A stretch of DNA of 64,000 nucleotides, taken from Campylobacter concisus. Lineage in GTDB: Bacteria; Campylobacterota; Campylobacteria; Campylobacterales; Campylobacteraceae. The stretch covers positions 124,001 through 188,000 of the forward strand of contig LVWL01000020.1 of assembly GCA_002092835.1 (NCBI GenBank), written 5' to 3'. Position 1 is the first letter of the stretch. The number at the start of each line of letters is the position of its first letter. This document shows positions 27,842 through 37,340 of this stretch, piece after piece. Below the pieces are notes generated by a model, which searched no databases, was not told the origin of the DNA, and saw only the letters and a program-made list of their open reading frames with translations. The position numbers were made by a program, and so were the translations under genes.

Positions 27842-29119
27842 TTATCCTTTTATATTTAAAACTAGGCTTGCGACTGCACCGCTTCTATCGTTTCTATTTT
27901 TAATGTCTACTTCGCCACCAAGAGCCTGTGCTGCACCTTTAGCTAGAAACAACCCAAGCCCAGCACCACCTTTGTCGCCGTATCTTTTAAATGGAGCAAA
28001 TAAATCTTTGCTCTCATCTATGCCTATTCCTTCATCTATTACTTCGATGATAAATTTATTTTTTATAAGCTTAGAGCTAATCGTAATGGTACTATTTTTT
28101 GGTGAAAATTTAATGGCATTTTGAACAAAATTTTGCACAATGTGGGTTAGTAAGCTAGTTTGTATTTTTAGATTTAAAATTTCTGGTTTTAGGTCCAGTT
28201 TTATATTTTTTCCATCATTTTTTGCAAGTATCTCATAGTTTTTTGCAAGTTTTTTTAAAAATCCTATGACATCGGTATTTACTGGCTCTTCAAACTGGGC
28301 CCCCTCTTGACGACCGATCTCAAGCACAGAACTTATCATCGCGTTCATGCCGTTTATAGCTTCATTATTTGATTTTAGAGCCTCGATATATTTTTCACTC
28401 TCGCGTGGCTTTAAAAGCGTAACTTCATTTTTTGTTTTCATTACAGCCAGCGGTGTTTTTAGCTCATGTGCCACGCCTACAAAAAGTTCTTTTTGGTATA
28501 AGACAAATGTTTGGATGCGAGAGATTAGTCTATTTATGCTTTGTCCAAGTGGTAAAAACTCATCTGGTAGGCTCTTGATATCGATCTCATGAAGAAATTT
28601 TTCGTCTAAATTTGTAAGTTTGTGACTCAAAATTTTTATAGGTATTAAAAGCATTCTTGATAAAAATAGTGCATAAAAAAGCACCAAAAGTATCGCTGAC
28701 ACATTTACGATTATAATATCTATAAAAATTTCTTCTACTATATGAGCTTGAAGAGTAGTATCTTTTTCTAGGCTTAAATAACTGCTTTCATCGAGTTTTG
28801 TTATTAAAATAGTTTTACTTTGATCCTTTGATTTTTGTGTTACGATATGTGTTTCTTTATCTTGCGGCTCGTCTGTTTTTATCGTTGCTAGAGTTTTATT
28901 TGGATTTTCTATCGTAAATGTTTTTGAATTTAAAGGATTGAAATTCTGAGGATTTTTTTTATAAGCTTCTGCTTGATAGTTTAGCTCATTAACTACACTT
29001 TGAAAAACGGTAACCCTTATATAGTGATAAAGCATTACCGAAATAACTACAATTAGCATCATAGCACCAGATGCTAATTGTAGTATAAATCTATTCCTTA
29101 GGCTTTTTTGGGAAAACAA
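27842..29119 (-). CDS. cosS: Sensor histidine kinase paired with CosR (CosS)
   Basis: A 425-residue membrane kinase. Helices at about 10-32 and 133-158 enclose a periplasmic sensor of about 100 residues; a HAMP-like segment, H box VGVAHELKTPLAV with His218, N box NFVQNAIKFS and G box GGAGLGLFLAKG follow. Start is TTG at 29119, overlapping the cosR end by 22 bases. C. jejuni CosR is described as an orphan regulator; here the kinase is present and co-transcribed. Confidence 0.85.
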   Translation of the reverse strand: MFSQKSLRNRFILQLASGAMMLIVVISVMLYHYIRVTVFQSVVNELNYQAEAYKKNPQNFNPLNSKTFTIENPNKTLATIKTDEPQDKETHIVTQKSKDQSKTILITKLDESSYLSLEKDTTLQAHIVEEIFIDIIIVNVSAILLVLFYALFLSRMLLIPIKILSHKLTNLDEKFLHEIDIKSLPDEFLPLGQSINRLISRIQTFVLYQKELFVGVAHELKTPLAVMKTKNEVTLLKPRESEKYIEALKSNNEAINGMNAMISSVLEIGRQEGAQFEEPVNTDVIGFLKKLAKNYEILAKNDGKNIKLDLKPEILNLKIQTSLLTHIVQNFVQNAIKFSPKNSTITISSKLIKNKFIIEVIDEGIGIDESKDLFAPFKRYGDKGGAGLGLFLAKGAAQALGGEVDIKNRNDRSGAVASLVLNIKG

Positions 29120-29769
29120 AATCTATATCCGCGTCTTCTAACAGTTTCAATTGTTGAAATATTTAGCGGTTTATCCATTTTTTGGCGGATTTGGTTGATA
29201 GCGACTTCAATGACGTTTGGAGTTACAAGCTCTGGCTCTTCCCAGATAGCATCAAGCAGTTGCTCTTTAGATACGATCTGATCTGAGTGTCTTGCAAGAT
29301 GAGTTAGGACTTCAAAAGGTTTGCCCTTAAGCTCAATATCACGACCCAAATATGTGATTTTCTCCTCATCTGGATTGATGATAAGCTCGTCAATTTTTAT
29401 AATATTTGTGCCGCCAAAGCGTAGTCTAGCTTCAAGTCTAGCTACTAAGATGTCAAAATCAAATGGTTTTTTGATATAGTCATCAGCACCAGCTCTAAGT
29501 GCTTTTATTTCGCTTTCTTTGTCGTCTTTTGCAGAAAGAACTACAACTGAAGTGCGTGGAGATTTATGTTTGATGATGTTTATAAGATCTATGCCATCAC
29601 CATCTTGGAGCATCCAATCAGTTAAAACTAGATCGTAATTTCTGATGCCTATATAGTACTCAGCATCTTTAAAATTTTCAGAGCTATCAGTTTGATAGCC
29701 AAACTCCTGCAAGCCCTCAGCAATCGTCTTATTTAGCGTCACTTCATCTTCAACTATTAAAATACGCAT
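29098..29769 (-). CDS. cosR: Response regulator CosR
   Basis: OmpR-type regulator, 223 residues, very close to C. jejuni CosR, an essential oxidative-stress regulator that controls ahpC and other defence genes. The receiver domain has a standard phospho-acceptor Asp51 (LVLTDWML) and Lys in YIKKPFD; the winged helix (about 125-223) ends RRRGYRFCFPKKA. The H. pylori homologue HP1043 lacks a normal acceptor site, so the intact Asp51 together with a kinase gene suggests ordinary phosphorelay control here. Confidence 0.92.
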   Translation of the reverse strand: MRILIVEDEVTLNKTIAEGLQEFGYQTDSSENFKDAEYYIGIRNYDLVLTDWMLQDGDGIDLINIIKHKSPRTSVVVLSAKDDKESEIKALRAGADDYIKKPFDFDILVARLEARLRFGGTNIIKIDELIINPDEEKITYLGRDIELKGKPFEVLTHLARHSDQIVSKEQLLDAIWEEPELVTPNVIEVAINQIRQKMDKPLNISTIETVRRRGYRFCFPKKA

Positions 29770-29799
29770 TTTGCTTCCTTAAACTAAAATTTATGGGCG

Positions 29800-29805
29800 A
29801 TTGTA
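29800..29805 (-). promoter_or_regulatory. -10 box of cosRS
   Basis: Minus strand TATGATACAATCG, 31 bases before the cosR ATG, which has AAGGAAG as ribosome-binding site. Confidence 0.5.
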
Positions 29806-29845
29806 TCATAAATTAAGCAATATTTCAAGATAGTTTAATAAATTT

Positions 29846-30172
29846 TTAAAAAATAGTGTTTATTTTTGCTCCAACAACTGCATTTGGTAAAATTTCAGTT
29901 TTTAAAATTTCCATTTTAAGGCTAGTTAGTGAGCTAAATTTCTCTTTTAACGCTTTGCTGGTTTCTTCAAGAGACTCTTCAACGCTTTGGAACTGTTTTT
30001 CATTATAAAAATTTTTAACAAAGTCAATAATTAAAACATAATCAATAAAACTAGTTGAACAAATTTCTAGATTCATTTGCACCTCTTGCTTAGCGACTCG
30101 CTCAAAATCAAGCATTCCGATGATCGTTTCAAATTTATAATCTTTAATGATCGTCGTCATCTCGCTTTTCAT
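29846..30172 (-). CDS. folB: Dihydroneopterin aldolase-like protein
   Basis: Small folate-pathway enzyme family, 108 residues. Has the opening pattern IIGMLDFERVAKQEVQMNLEI and the VESLEETSKALKEKF segment with the conserved Glu of FolB, though the sequence is divergent overall. It overlaps plsY by four bases; the plsY-folB order is as in C. jejuni (Cj0357c-Cj0356c). Confidence 0.72.
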   Translation of the reverse strand: MKSEMTTIIKDYKFETIIGMLDFERVAKQEVQMNLEICSTSFIDYVLIIDFVKNFYNEKQFQSVEESLEETSKALKEKFSSLTSLKMEILKTEILPNAVVGAKINTIF

Positions 30173-30780
30173 ACGACTTTTTTCTCCTTACCGGATATTA
30201 AACGAACGATATTTGGTATATGTTTATAAACCACCAAAAATGCGATGATTAGTATCGGAGCGTGTGTATAAATTTCATCTAAATCCGGGTGGATTATAAA
30301 GCTTGATGCAATCAGAGCTATCAACGCACAAAGTGAAGCAAGAGAGCTAATTTTTAAAAATTTTCCGACCACAAACCAAACAGCTAGAGCAATAATGATC
30401 TCAACTGGTAAGAAAAATGCGATTACTCCAGCTCCAGTTGCCACGCCTTTGCCACCTTGAAAGCCTAAAAATATAGAAAAACAATGTCCTGCCACACTTA
30501 AAACCGCCATAGTCCAAAGCACGCTTTGGCTTGCACCAAGAGAAGAGGCGACCATGAGTGGTAAAACGCCCTTTAAAACATCACAAACTATCGTTAAAAT
30601 GGCTAGTTTTTTGGCTAATTTTGGATCTTTTTGTTTTAAAACTCTTAAAACATTTGTTGCACCGATGCTCTTGCTACCTTCATTTTTTATATCGACATGC
30701 CCAAAAATTTTTGCAAGAATCAGACCAGATGGAATACTTCCAAGCAAATAACTAACGGCATAAAGTATTAAATTTTGCAT
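30169..30780 (-). CDS. plsY: Glycerol-3-phosphate acyltransferase PlsY
   Basis: Inner-membrane enzyme transferring acyl groups from acyl-phosphate to glycerol 3-phosphate. The 203 residues have about five membrane helices and the three PlsY motifs: LLGSIPSGLILAK, GSKSIGATNVLR and FLGFQGGKGVATG. PlsX, which makes its acyl-phosphate substrate, is encoded at 36189-37178. Confidence 0.93.
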   Translation of the reverse strand: MQNLILYAVSYLLGSIPSGLILAKIFGHVDIKNEGSKSIGATNVLRVLKQKDPKLAKKLAILTIVCDVLKGVLPLMVASSLGASQSVLWTMAVLSVAGHCFSIFLGFQGGKGVATGAGVIAFFLPVEIIIALAVWFVVGKFLKISSLASLCALIALIASSFIIHPDLDEIYTHAPILIIAFLVVYKHIPNIVRLISGKEKKVV

Positions 30781-30839
30781 ATTTTACCTTTTAAATTTAA
30801 AGAGAAATGATAGTAAAAAAATACTAATTATTTTATAAA

Positions 30840-33128
30840 TCATCTCCACAAAAGTACGACTTTCTCGTCATAGATATCGCTTTTCTTTGGTGAAATTTGT
30901 ATTTCATTTATGGTGATGTTTTTTATATCATTTGCTTCTTTTAACTCGTCGCTTTCTTTTTTAAATTTCTCTTCAAGTTCGATAATGGCTAAATTTATAT
31001 CATTTACACTTTGCTCGCTAAGCTTTACATCACTTCGCTCTTTTAAGACTCTATTTGCGCTTCTTGCACTTGATGCGATTTTGCCCGCATTTTGACGAGA
31101 TAAAAGCTTGTTGCCAAATATCGCTCCAAGTATGCTAGCGCCTATATTTATGGCAGCATCAAGCCCACTTGTGGTCATCTCTTTTTGCTCTTTATCAAGC
31201 TTTGCTAGAGCCTTGTTTAGCTTATCTTGTAAGCTTTTTTGCTCTTTTTCAAATTTAGCCGTTAGCTTTGCGGTTTGCTCCTCTAAAATTTCATTGCATT
31301 TATCTTGAAGCCTTATGAAGAACTCCTCTTTTGACTCGTTTTCTTTTGAGTAAATTCCCATCGCTTCAAAGGTGTTAAATTTGAAATTTCTATATAGATA
31401 TTCTTTAAAATCTTTTTGGATATTGTCAAAATTTTTAGCTTTTAAGATGAAATTTGGCACAGCTGCAAAGCTTGTGTCACTTGGCTCATCCAAGCTTGCA
31501 TCGATGTGCATGCCTTCACTAGCCTCATCCCAGTTTGGCTCATTGTCATTTTCGTTTAGTTCATAAAGATAGCTTACTTCATAAACGCTATCGATGCCTT
31601 TTTTGGTGTCATAAATTCTCACCTTCGCACTTGCAAATAAATTTGGCGTGAGGCTTTTTGAGTTAGCATAAAGTTGCGTGATCTCATTTGAGATTATGGG
31701 CTTTATGCTAAATTTCATCTCGCTTTTATCCACGCTTTGAGTGCTTAAATTTTCTTTTTTATCTTTCATCAAATTTGAAATTTGCTCGCGGCTGAGCGGT
31801 CCTTTTAGATAGCTAAGCGCCCAGCGCGTGGAGATGACGTTTAAGCCGTCCTCGTTTATATTTTTGAGTAAGAAATTTCTTTTTGCCAAATTTGATATGA
31901 GATTTTCAAGCGAAGCTTTATCTAAGCTTGAGCCTGCGATGCCACTTAGTCCGTCGATCACGCGGGCTTTATCCTGCGCTGTTTGGAGGCGGCCGATGAA
32001 CCAAGTACCGATGTTGCTAAGACCTTTGTAGTCAAGATCTACTGGGTTTTGCGTGCTTAAGACGCAGCCAAGACCAAATGCACGAGCTTGCTTTAAAAGT
32101 GTGAGCATAGGTGTTTTTGATGGTGGGTTTGCGTTTGGTGGGAAAAATCCAAAAATTTCATCCATATATAGGATCGCTCTAAGTGAGCTAGTGCCCTCTG
32201 TGCCGCGCATCCACGCGATGATCTCGTTTAGCAAAAGGGTGACAAAAAACATCCTCTCAGCGTCATTTAGGTGTGAGATCGTAAAGATATTGCACTTTGC
32301 CTTGCCGTTTTCGTCAAATAGCATTTTTGAAATTTCTAGTCTAACGCCCTGCGTCCAGCCCTTAAAGCTTGGGCTTGCGATGAGCGCGTTTATCTTCATG
32401 GCAAGCTTTAGGCGCTCACTACTTGGATAGAAGGTATCGGCATCAAAAACGCCTATCTTTTTAAAAGGCGGATTTGCGATGAAATTTATGAGCTCTTCGA
32501 TGCTGACATCTTTTTGCTCTTTAAATTTAGTATCAAATATGGTTGAGGTGAGCAGCTGTTCTTTTGAGTTCATGTCCTCGGAATTTATACCTACAAGAGA
32601 TAATACCGAGGCTGCAAGCGAATTTATATAGTTGCTAAAAATTTCTTCGTCATTGATATTTGGGCAGGCAAAGTCGCTAAGTAGTGCCACGCCTATGCCA
32701 GCTGAGCTTTTTGGTGTGTAGATGTTAAAGCTAGCGCTCTCTTTTAGAATTTTTACTCTCTCAAGATCTTGAAAGCTCGACTCTATGCCGTTTTTCCAAA
32801 GCTCGGCTTGAGCAGCGGCAAATTCCTCTACGCTTTGACCTTTATTAGCCGCTTCTGCTTCATCTATGTATGGTAAAAAATCCTCCGGCCTCATCTGTGG
32901 AAAAGTGAGGGCTAAATTTGTGATGTCGCCCTTTGGATCGATGATGATAGAAGGGATATTGTCTATGCAGGCTTCTTCTAAAAGCGTGATACCAAGGCCT
33001 GTTTTACCGCTACCTGTCATACCTATTATAGCTGCGTGGGTGGTTAGATCCTTATTTTTATAAAAAAATGGTTCTTTGTCTTTTAGTCCGATATAAAAAA
33101 GTTTTAAATTTTCTTGTATTGTTTTCAC
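30840..33128 (-). CDS. HerA/DUF853-type ATPase
   Basis: A 762-residue ATPase of the HerA-FtsK superfamily, DUF853 (YjgR-like). Walker A is GMTGSGKTGLG (about residues 36-46), followed by IIIDPKGDITNL; Walker B is ILYMDEIFGFFPP and sensor-like STQNPVDLDYKG follows. The C-terminal third (about 620-740) is charged and helical, probably coiled coil, with a short hydrophobic stretch (AAINIGASILGAIFGNKLL). Function of the family is unclear; DNA or nucleoprotein translocation is the usual guess. It lies eight bases after the PilZ gene, likely one transcript. Confidence 0.8.
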   Translation of the reverse strand: MKTIQENLKLFYIGLKDKEPFFYKNKDLTTHAAIIGMTGSGKTGLGITLLEEACIDNIPSIIIDPKGDITNLALTFPQMRPEDFLPYIDEAEAANKGQSVEEFAAAQAELWKNGIESSFQDLERVKILKESASFNIYTPKSSAGIGVALLSDFACPNINDEEIFSNYINSLAASVLSLVGINSEDMNSKEQLLTSTIFDTKFKEQKDVSIEELINFIANPPFKKIGVFDADTFYPSSERLKLAMKINALIASPSFKGWTQGVRLEISKMLFDENGKAKCNIFTISHLNDAERMFFVTLLLNEIIAWMRGTEGTSSLRAILYMDEIFGFFPPNANPPSKTPMLTLLKQARAFGLGCVLSTQNPVDLDYKGLSNIGTWFIGRLQTAQDKARVIDGLSGIAGSSLDKASLENLISNLAKRNFLLKNINEDGLNVISTRWALSYLKGPLSREQISNLMKDKKENLSTQSVDKSEMKFSIKPIISNEITQLYANSKSLTPNLFASAKVRIYDTKKGIDSVYEVSYLYELNENDNEPNWDEASEGMHIDASLDEPSDTSFAAVPNFILKAKNFDNIQKDFKEYLYRNFKFNTFEAMGIYSKENESKEEFFIRLQDKCNEILEEQTAKLTAKFEKEQKSLQDKLNKALAKLDKEQKEMTTSGLDAAINIGASILGAIFGNKLLSRQNAGKIASSARSANRVLKERSDVKLSEQSVNDINLAIIELEEKFKKESDELKEANDIKNITINEIQISPKKSDIYDEKVVLLWR

Positions 33129-33136
33129 TAACTGCC

Positions 33137-34219
33137 TTATTCGTATAAATTTATACGTGAGCGAAGCTCGTCAAGCGTCTCTTTTATGCGCTTTTGCGTA
33201 AAATCTTTTATCGTTTCATCATCATCGATAAGCTTCATACAGTATCTAATGTAACCTTTATAGGTTATTTCAGTAACTAATTTTAGCCTTAAAGAAACTC
33301 TTTTTACCATTTTTTCAGACATCAAGAGACCAAAATTGACTTCTAATTCTTCGTTACCTTTAAAATTTGCAGATTGTGAACTTAATACACTTATGCCGCC
33401 TTCGGAAACATCATAAAGGCTACCTTCGATCTTGTCTTGTTTGCCTTTGATAATAGTTTTAGTAAAACGATTTGGCAAAATACGTTGGAATTTTCTTTTG
33501 TACGCATACATTGTTGTATTTAGCAAGAAATTTGAAAAAGTAACACTTTTATCTGTTATATTATAATTTATGATATCTGCACACAAAGGCTTTGAGAAAA
33601 AGCTATTTGGCAAAATAAAACCTTTGCCGTCTTGCTTCATGGCTAAAATTTGCATCATATCCACGCGAAAAACGACACTATCTTCCTTAACTTCTAAAAT
33701 TTCAGCCTCATATTTTATATTTAATCCATCATATAAATTTAAAAGCTCAGGCCTTACCTTGGCTTTTTTCATGCGAGTGAATGTATTGATCGGATCTTCA
33801 TAAAAAAATGTTCCGGTTTCAATCATATCTTTTACATTTGTTTCTTGCTGGTCTTTGGCACCACATAAAATTTCTTTGATTCTTGAAACGGCATTTACGA
33901 AATAACCTACGAAGGTGCTATTGTCGCAAGAGTGACTAAAATTTAAAGTCAAATTTAAAAGTAGGAAATTTATTAATTCGTCTCTTGCGTTTGATTTTGG
34001 TATTAGATTATTTAAATCATCTTGTAGTTGCATAGCATTTGGCTTTTGAATAAGCAGTGTATCAAAAATGTTTTCAAGACAAATTTTTACCTGATCGTGC
34101 GGTACGATAAATGTTAGCTGTCTACAAAATTTGATACCATCGTCGATAAATTTATCTCTTAATTTAAGTATGCTATCTTCGCAATTTATTACAAGCTCTT
34201 GCCTGCCTTTAAAATCCAT
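33137..34219 (-). CDS. PilZ-domain protein
   Basis: A 360-residue cytoplasmic protein. The last 130 residues form a PilZ-like domain with an arginine motif (RKFQR ... LPNRF) and DVSEGGI, matching the RxxxR and DxSxxG signatures that bind cyclic di-GMP. The first two thirds are helical and unrecognised. Such proteins link c-di-GMP to motility or surface functions; no diguanylate cyclase is in the window, so the ligand is inferred from motifs only. Confidence 0.75.
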   Translation of the reverse strand: MDFKGRQELVINCEDSILKLRDKFIDDGIKFCRQLTFIVPHDQVKICLENIFDTLLIQKPNAMQLQDDLNNLIPKSNARDELINFLLLNLTLNFSHSCDNSTFVGYFVNAVSRIKEILCGAKDQQETNVKDMIETGTFFYEDPINTFTRMKKAKVRPELLNLYDGLNIKYEAEILEVKEDSVVFRVDMMQILAMKQDGKGFILPNSFFSKPLCADIINYNITDKSVTFSNFLLNTTMYAYKRKFQRILPNRFTKTIIKGKQDKIEGSLYDVSEGGISVLSSQSANFKGNEELEVNFGLLMSEKMVKRVSLRLKLVTEITYKGYIRYCMKLIDDDETIKDFTQKRIKETLDELRSRINLYE

Positions 34220-34302
34220 GTAGTCTCCGGAATGTTGTTGATTAAAGCCAAGGCTATGATATAAAAAGTTATATTAAAAAAGTATTTAAATTTATTTGGA
34301 GG

Positions 34303-34337
34303 AGAAATTTCTAGGTAAAGGATACCTAGAAATTTCT
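34303..34337 (-). terminator. Strong hairpin after ahpC
   Basis: Perfect 15-bp inverted repeat (34303-34317 with 34323-34337, arms AGAAATTTCTAGGTA/TACCTAGAAATTTCT) with a 5-base loop, six bases after the ahpC stop. No U-run follows directly on the minus strand, so it may act as terminator or mRNA stabiliser. Confidence 0.6.
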
Positions 34338-34342
34338 GTTGA

Positions 34343-34942
34343 TTATAGTTTGCCTTCGTTATGTGAAAGGTAGTCGGCAACACCTTCAGTGCTTGGTTTC
34401 ATACCAGCATCACCTTTGTTCCAGCCAGCTGGGCAAACTTCGCCGTGCTCATTTGTAAATAGCATAGTATCAACCATTCTTATCATCTCATCGATATTTC
34501 TGCCAAGTGGAAGATCGTTTATAACTGCGTGGCGAACAGTGCCGTCTTTATCAAGCAAGAAACTACCGCGAAGCGCTACACCAGCATCTTCTAGAAGTAC
34601 GTCAAATCCGCGAGCGATTGATTTTGTCATATCAGCTACGATAGGGAAGCGAACTTTACCAATACCGCCTTTGTTTACCGGAGTCTCTTTCCATGCAAAA
34701 TGTGAGAATTGGTTATCGCATGAAACTGCGATAACTTCGATACCACGTGACTTGAACTCGTCATATCTTTTGTCAAATGCGATAATTTCGCTTGGGCAAA
34801 CAAAAGTAAAATCCATTGGATAGAAAAATACAACCGCGCCTTTCTCGCCAATATTTTTATAAAGATTAAAATCATTTACAATTTGATTGTTTCCTAAAAC
34901 TGCTGCAGCTGTAAAATCAGGTGCTTTTTTTGTTACTAACAT
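34343..34942 (-). CDS. ahpC: Alkyl hydroperoxide reductase AhpC (2-Cys peroxiredoxin)
   Basis: Thiol peroxidase against peroxides, 199 residues. Peroxidatic Cys in DFTFVCPSE and resolving Cys in EVCPAGWNKGD; the catalytic Arg is in KVRFPIVAD. In C. jejuni ahpC is divergent from fdxA; here fdxA is 3.3 kb away across the fabH cluster, on the same strand. Likely targets of control are PerR/CosR, by family knowledge only. Confidence 0.95.
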   Translation of the reverse strand: MLVTKKAPDFTAAAVLGNNQIVNDFNLYKNIGEKGAVVFFYPMDFTFVCPSEIIAFDKRYDEFKSRGIEVIAVSCDNQFSHFAWKETPVNKGGIGKVRFPIVADMTKSIARGFDVLLEDAGVALRGSFLLDKDGTVRHAVINDLPLGRNIDEMIRMVDTMLFTNEHGEVCPAGWNKGDAGMKPSTEGVADYLSHNEGKL

Positions 34943-34978
34943 TTGTTCTCCTTAATAATAAATTTTATTGATTGCGAA

Positions 34979-34984
34979 ATTATA
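34979..34984 (-). promoter_or_regulatory. -10 box of ahpC
   Basis: Minus strand TAGATATAATTTC, 37 bases before the ATG; AAGGAGA is the ribosome-binding site. The remaining 34985-35177 is AT-rich and holds no gene I can support. Confidence 0.55.
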
Positions 34985-35177
34985 TCTATACAAAATTAAA
35001 TTTAGTTTAAACATATTTTAGAAATTTTTGTGTAGTAAATTTAGTGTTATTGGTAAAAGCAGAAAATGGATTTTGTTAAAAGCGATAAAAATTTGAATTT
35101 TAAAAAATTATTGATGAGAGTATTTGAAAGAAATTAGTAAAAGCGTTGCTAAAAATTTAGAAGATTACTTGCTGTAA

Positions 35178-36185
35178 TTATTGTAAATCGCTAAAATTTT
35201 TTCCGCCAAATTTTAGTATCGCTGATCCCCATGTAAAGCCGCCACCAAATGCGTCAAGAAGCAAAACTGAACCATTTTTGATGCGTCCATCTTCATAGGC
35301 ATAATTTATAGCCATTGGAATTGAAGCGGAGCTTGTATTGCCATATTTAGCAACAGTCAAGACACATTGCTCATCTTTAAAATTTAATCTATTTTTTACT
35401 GCATCTATTATTCTTATATTCGCTTGATGAGGTATAAAAAAATCAATATCTTCGCTTTGCATTTTGTTTGCATGCAGAATTTCTATTACGCTTTTGCTAA
35501 GTGTTTGAACTGCTATTTTAAAAACTTCATTTCCACTCATATGGATAAAATTTAGTCTATTTTTTAGTGTTTCCTCACTGGCTGGAAATACACTCCCGCA
35601 TCCTGGAGTTATTAAAAGTTCAGCTTGCTTGCCGTTGCTTGCCGTATGAATATCGATGATCTCATTTTCATTGCCACTACTAATTACAGCCGCGCCTGCT
35701 CCATCACCAAATAGTATACAAGTGCTTCTATCTGTATAGTCAACAATAGAGCTTAATTTTTCAGCTCCGATGATTAAGACATTCTTTTTGGCGCCGCTAA
35801 TAATGAGAGAATTTGCAAGTTCTAAAAGATAAATAAAACCTGTACAAGCTGCACTTATATCAAATGCTGTAACTCCATAGTTTAAACCCAAATTTGCAGC
35901 TATTTTGCAAGCAGTAGAAGGCATACAAAGATGATCCGGAGATATCGTAGCACAGATAATTGCATCGATTTGAGATTTATCAAGTCCTGAGCGTTTTATG
36001 GCTAATTCACCAGCTTTTGTACCAAGGTCACTTGTTGTTTCGTTAGTTGCAATATGCCTTTGTTCGATACCTGTTCGCTTTACTATCCATTCATCACTCG
36101 TTTCAACCATCTTTTCAAAGTCAAAATTTGTTAGAATTTTTTCTGGAATGTAAGAAGCGATAGAAATCAGTGAAGCTTTTGGCAT
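35178..36185 (-). CDS. fabH: Beta-ketoacyl-ACP synthase III
   Basis: Starts fatty acid chains by condensing acetyl-CoA with malonyl-ACP. The 335-residue thiolase-fold protein has the catalytic triad: Cys in [13 protein letters not shown], His in [10 protein letters not shown] and Asn in [11 protein letters not shown]. Three bases after plsX in the conserved rpmF-plsX-fabH string. Confidence 0.95.
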   Translation of the reverse strand: MPKASLISIASYIPEKILTNFDFEKMVETSDEWIVKRTGIEQRHIATNETTSDLGTKAGELAIKRSGLDKSQIDAIICATISPDHLCMPSTACKIAANLGLNYGVTAFDISAACTGFIYLLELANSLIISGAKKNVLIIGAEKLSSIVDYTDRSTCILFGDGAGAAVISSGNENEIIDIHTASNGKQAELLITPGCGSVFPASEETLKNRLNFIHMSGNEVFKIAVQTLSKSVIEILHANKMQSEDIDFFIPHQANIRIIDAVKNRLNFKDEQCVLTVAKYGNTSSASIPMAINYAYEDGRIKNGSVLLLDAFGGGFTWGSAILKFGGKNFSDLQ

Positions 36186-36188
36186 ATT

Positions 36189-37178
36189 TTACCTTGCAAA
36201 GTGCGAAAGTTCTTCTTCGATAACTTTATTTATATTTGAATTAGCAAATTTTATTGCTTGAAAAATTGCATTTTTTATAGCTTTTGAATTACTTTTGCCG
36301 TGACTTATGATAACACAACCATTTACACCAAGAAGTGGTGCACCGCCATATTCATCATAGCTAACCTGCTTTTTAAGTGTCTTAAAAACTTTTCTCATGA
36401 GTACAGAGCCAGCTATAGCAAGAGGCGATTTTTTAATTTGTTTTTTGATAATTTTACCTATAGCATCTGCAACGCCTTCGCTAGTTTTTAAAAGAATATT
36501 TCCTATAAAACCATCACAAACCATTACATCAATACTACCATCAAAAATTTGATTACCTTCTGCATTACCAACAAAGCTATCAAGTCTAGAAACTAATTTA
36601 AATGCTTCTTTGCTAACTTCATTGCCTTTGCTCTCTTCTTCGCCATTTGACAAGAGACCAACTTTTGGCTCTTTTCTACCTAAAATTTCTTTTGCATAGG
36701 CTTCACCCATTATGGCAAATTGAAACAAATGCTCGCTTCTACAATCAACATTTGCACCAACATCTAAAACCAAAGTCGCAGATTCTTTTGAATTTGGCAT
36801 AAGTGTTGCAATTGCTGGACGAGAAATATTTTTTAGTCTACCAATTCTTAGGGTAGCTAAACTCATAGTTGCACCACTATGACCGGCAGAAACTACAGCA
36901 TCAACTTCCTTATTTTTTAAGAGTTCAATTGCTTTGTAGATCGTACTATCTTTTCTTTTAAGCGCATCAGTTGCGCCATCTGCCATTGAGATAACTTCGC
37001 TAGCTTCTAAAAATTCGATATTTTTTAAATAAGACTGTGGAATGAGTGGTTTGATGACATTGCTATCGCCGACTAATACAGCTTTAAATTCTGTCTCTTT
37101 TAGTGCATCAATAACACCAGATATTATAGGATCTGCACCAAAATCACCACCCATAGCATCGATAGCAATGCGAATCAT
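36189..37178 (-). CDS. plsX: Phosphate acyltransferase PlsX
   Basis: Makes acyl-phosphate from acyl-ACP for PlsY. The 329 residues open with [17 protein letters not shown], and contain [12 protein letters not shown] and DVGANVDCR, all typical PlsX motifs. Between rpmF and fabH. Confidence 0.95.
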   Translation of the reverse strand: MIRIAIDAMGGDFGADPIISGVIDALKETEFKAVLVGDSNVIKPLIPQSYLKNIEFLEASEVISMADGATDALKRKDSTIYKAIELLKNKEVDAVVSAGHSGATMSLATLRIGRLKNISRPAIATLMPNSKESATLVLDVGANVDCRSEHLFQFAIMGEAYAKEILGRKEPKVGLLSNGEEESKGNEVSKEAFKLVSRLDSFVGNAEGNQIFDGSIDVMVCDGFIGNILLKTSEGVADAIGKIIKKQIKKSPLAIAGSVLMRKVFKTLKKQVSYDEYGGAPLLGVNGCVIISHGKSNSKAIKNAIFQAIKFANSNINKVIEEELSHFAR

Positions 37179-37181
37179 ATT

Positions 37182-37328
37182 TTAATATTCACCTGTAGTT
37201 TTGTTTATGCGGTGAGGCATTTTCCAAGAACCATCTTTGTCTTTTACAGGCACTGGAAGTGTAACTTTATAATGTGTTCTACGTTTTGCTGCACGAGAAT
37301 GACTCACTCTTCGCTTTGGTACTGCCAT
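37182..37328 (-). CDS. rpmF: 50S ribosomal protein L32
   Basis: A 48-residue ribosomal protein too short for many gene finders: [20 protein letters not shown], then [20 protein letters not shown] and INKTTGEY. It lacks the zinc-binding Cys pairs of the C+ form. GGAGAG precedes the ATG at 37328. Stop lies three bases before the plsX start. Confidence 0.96.
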   Translation of the reverse strand: MAVPKRRVSHSRAAKRRTHYKVTLPVPVKDKDGSWKMPHRINKTTGEY

Positions 37329-37340
37329 TTTTACTCTCCT

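Noticed and set aside
32053-32430. 125-residue plus-strand ORF inside the HerA-like gene
   Set aside because: Antisense shadow; no ribosome-binding site or family pattern.
34389-34823. 144-residue plus-strand ORF over ahpC
   Set aside because: Antisense to a fully conserved peroxiredoxin.
35040-35130. Small plus-strand ORF MDFVKSDKNLNFKK in the gap between ahpC and fabH
   Set aside because: Only 23 codons, no ribosome-binding site, AT-rich composition typical of spacer.
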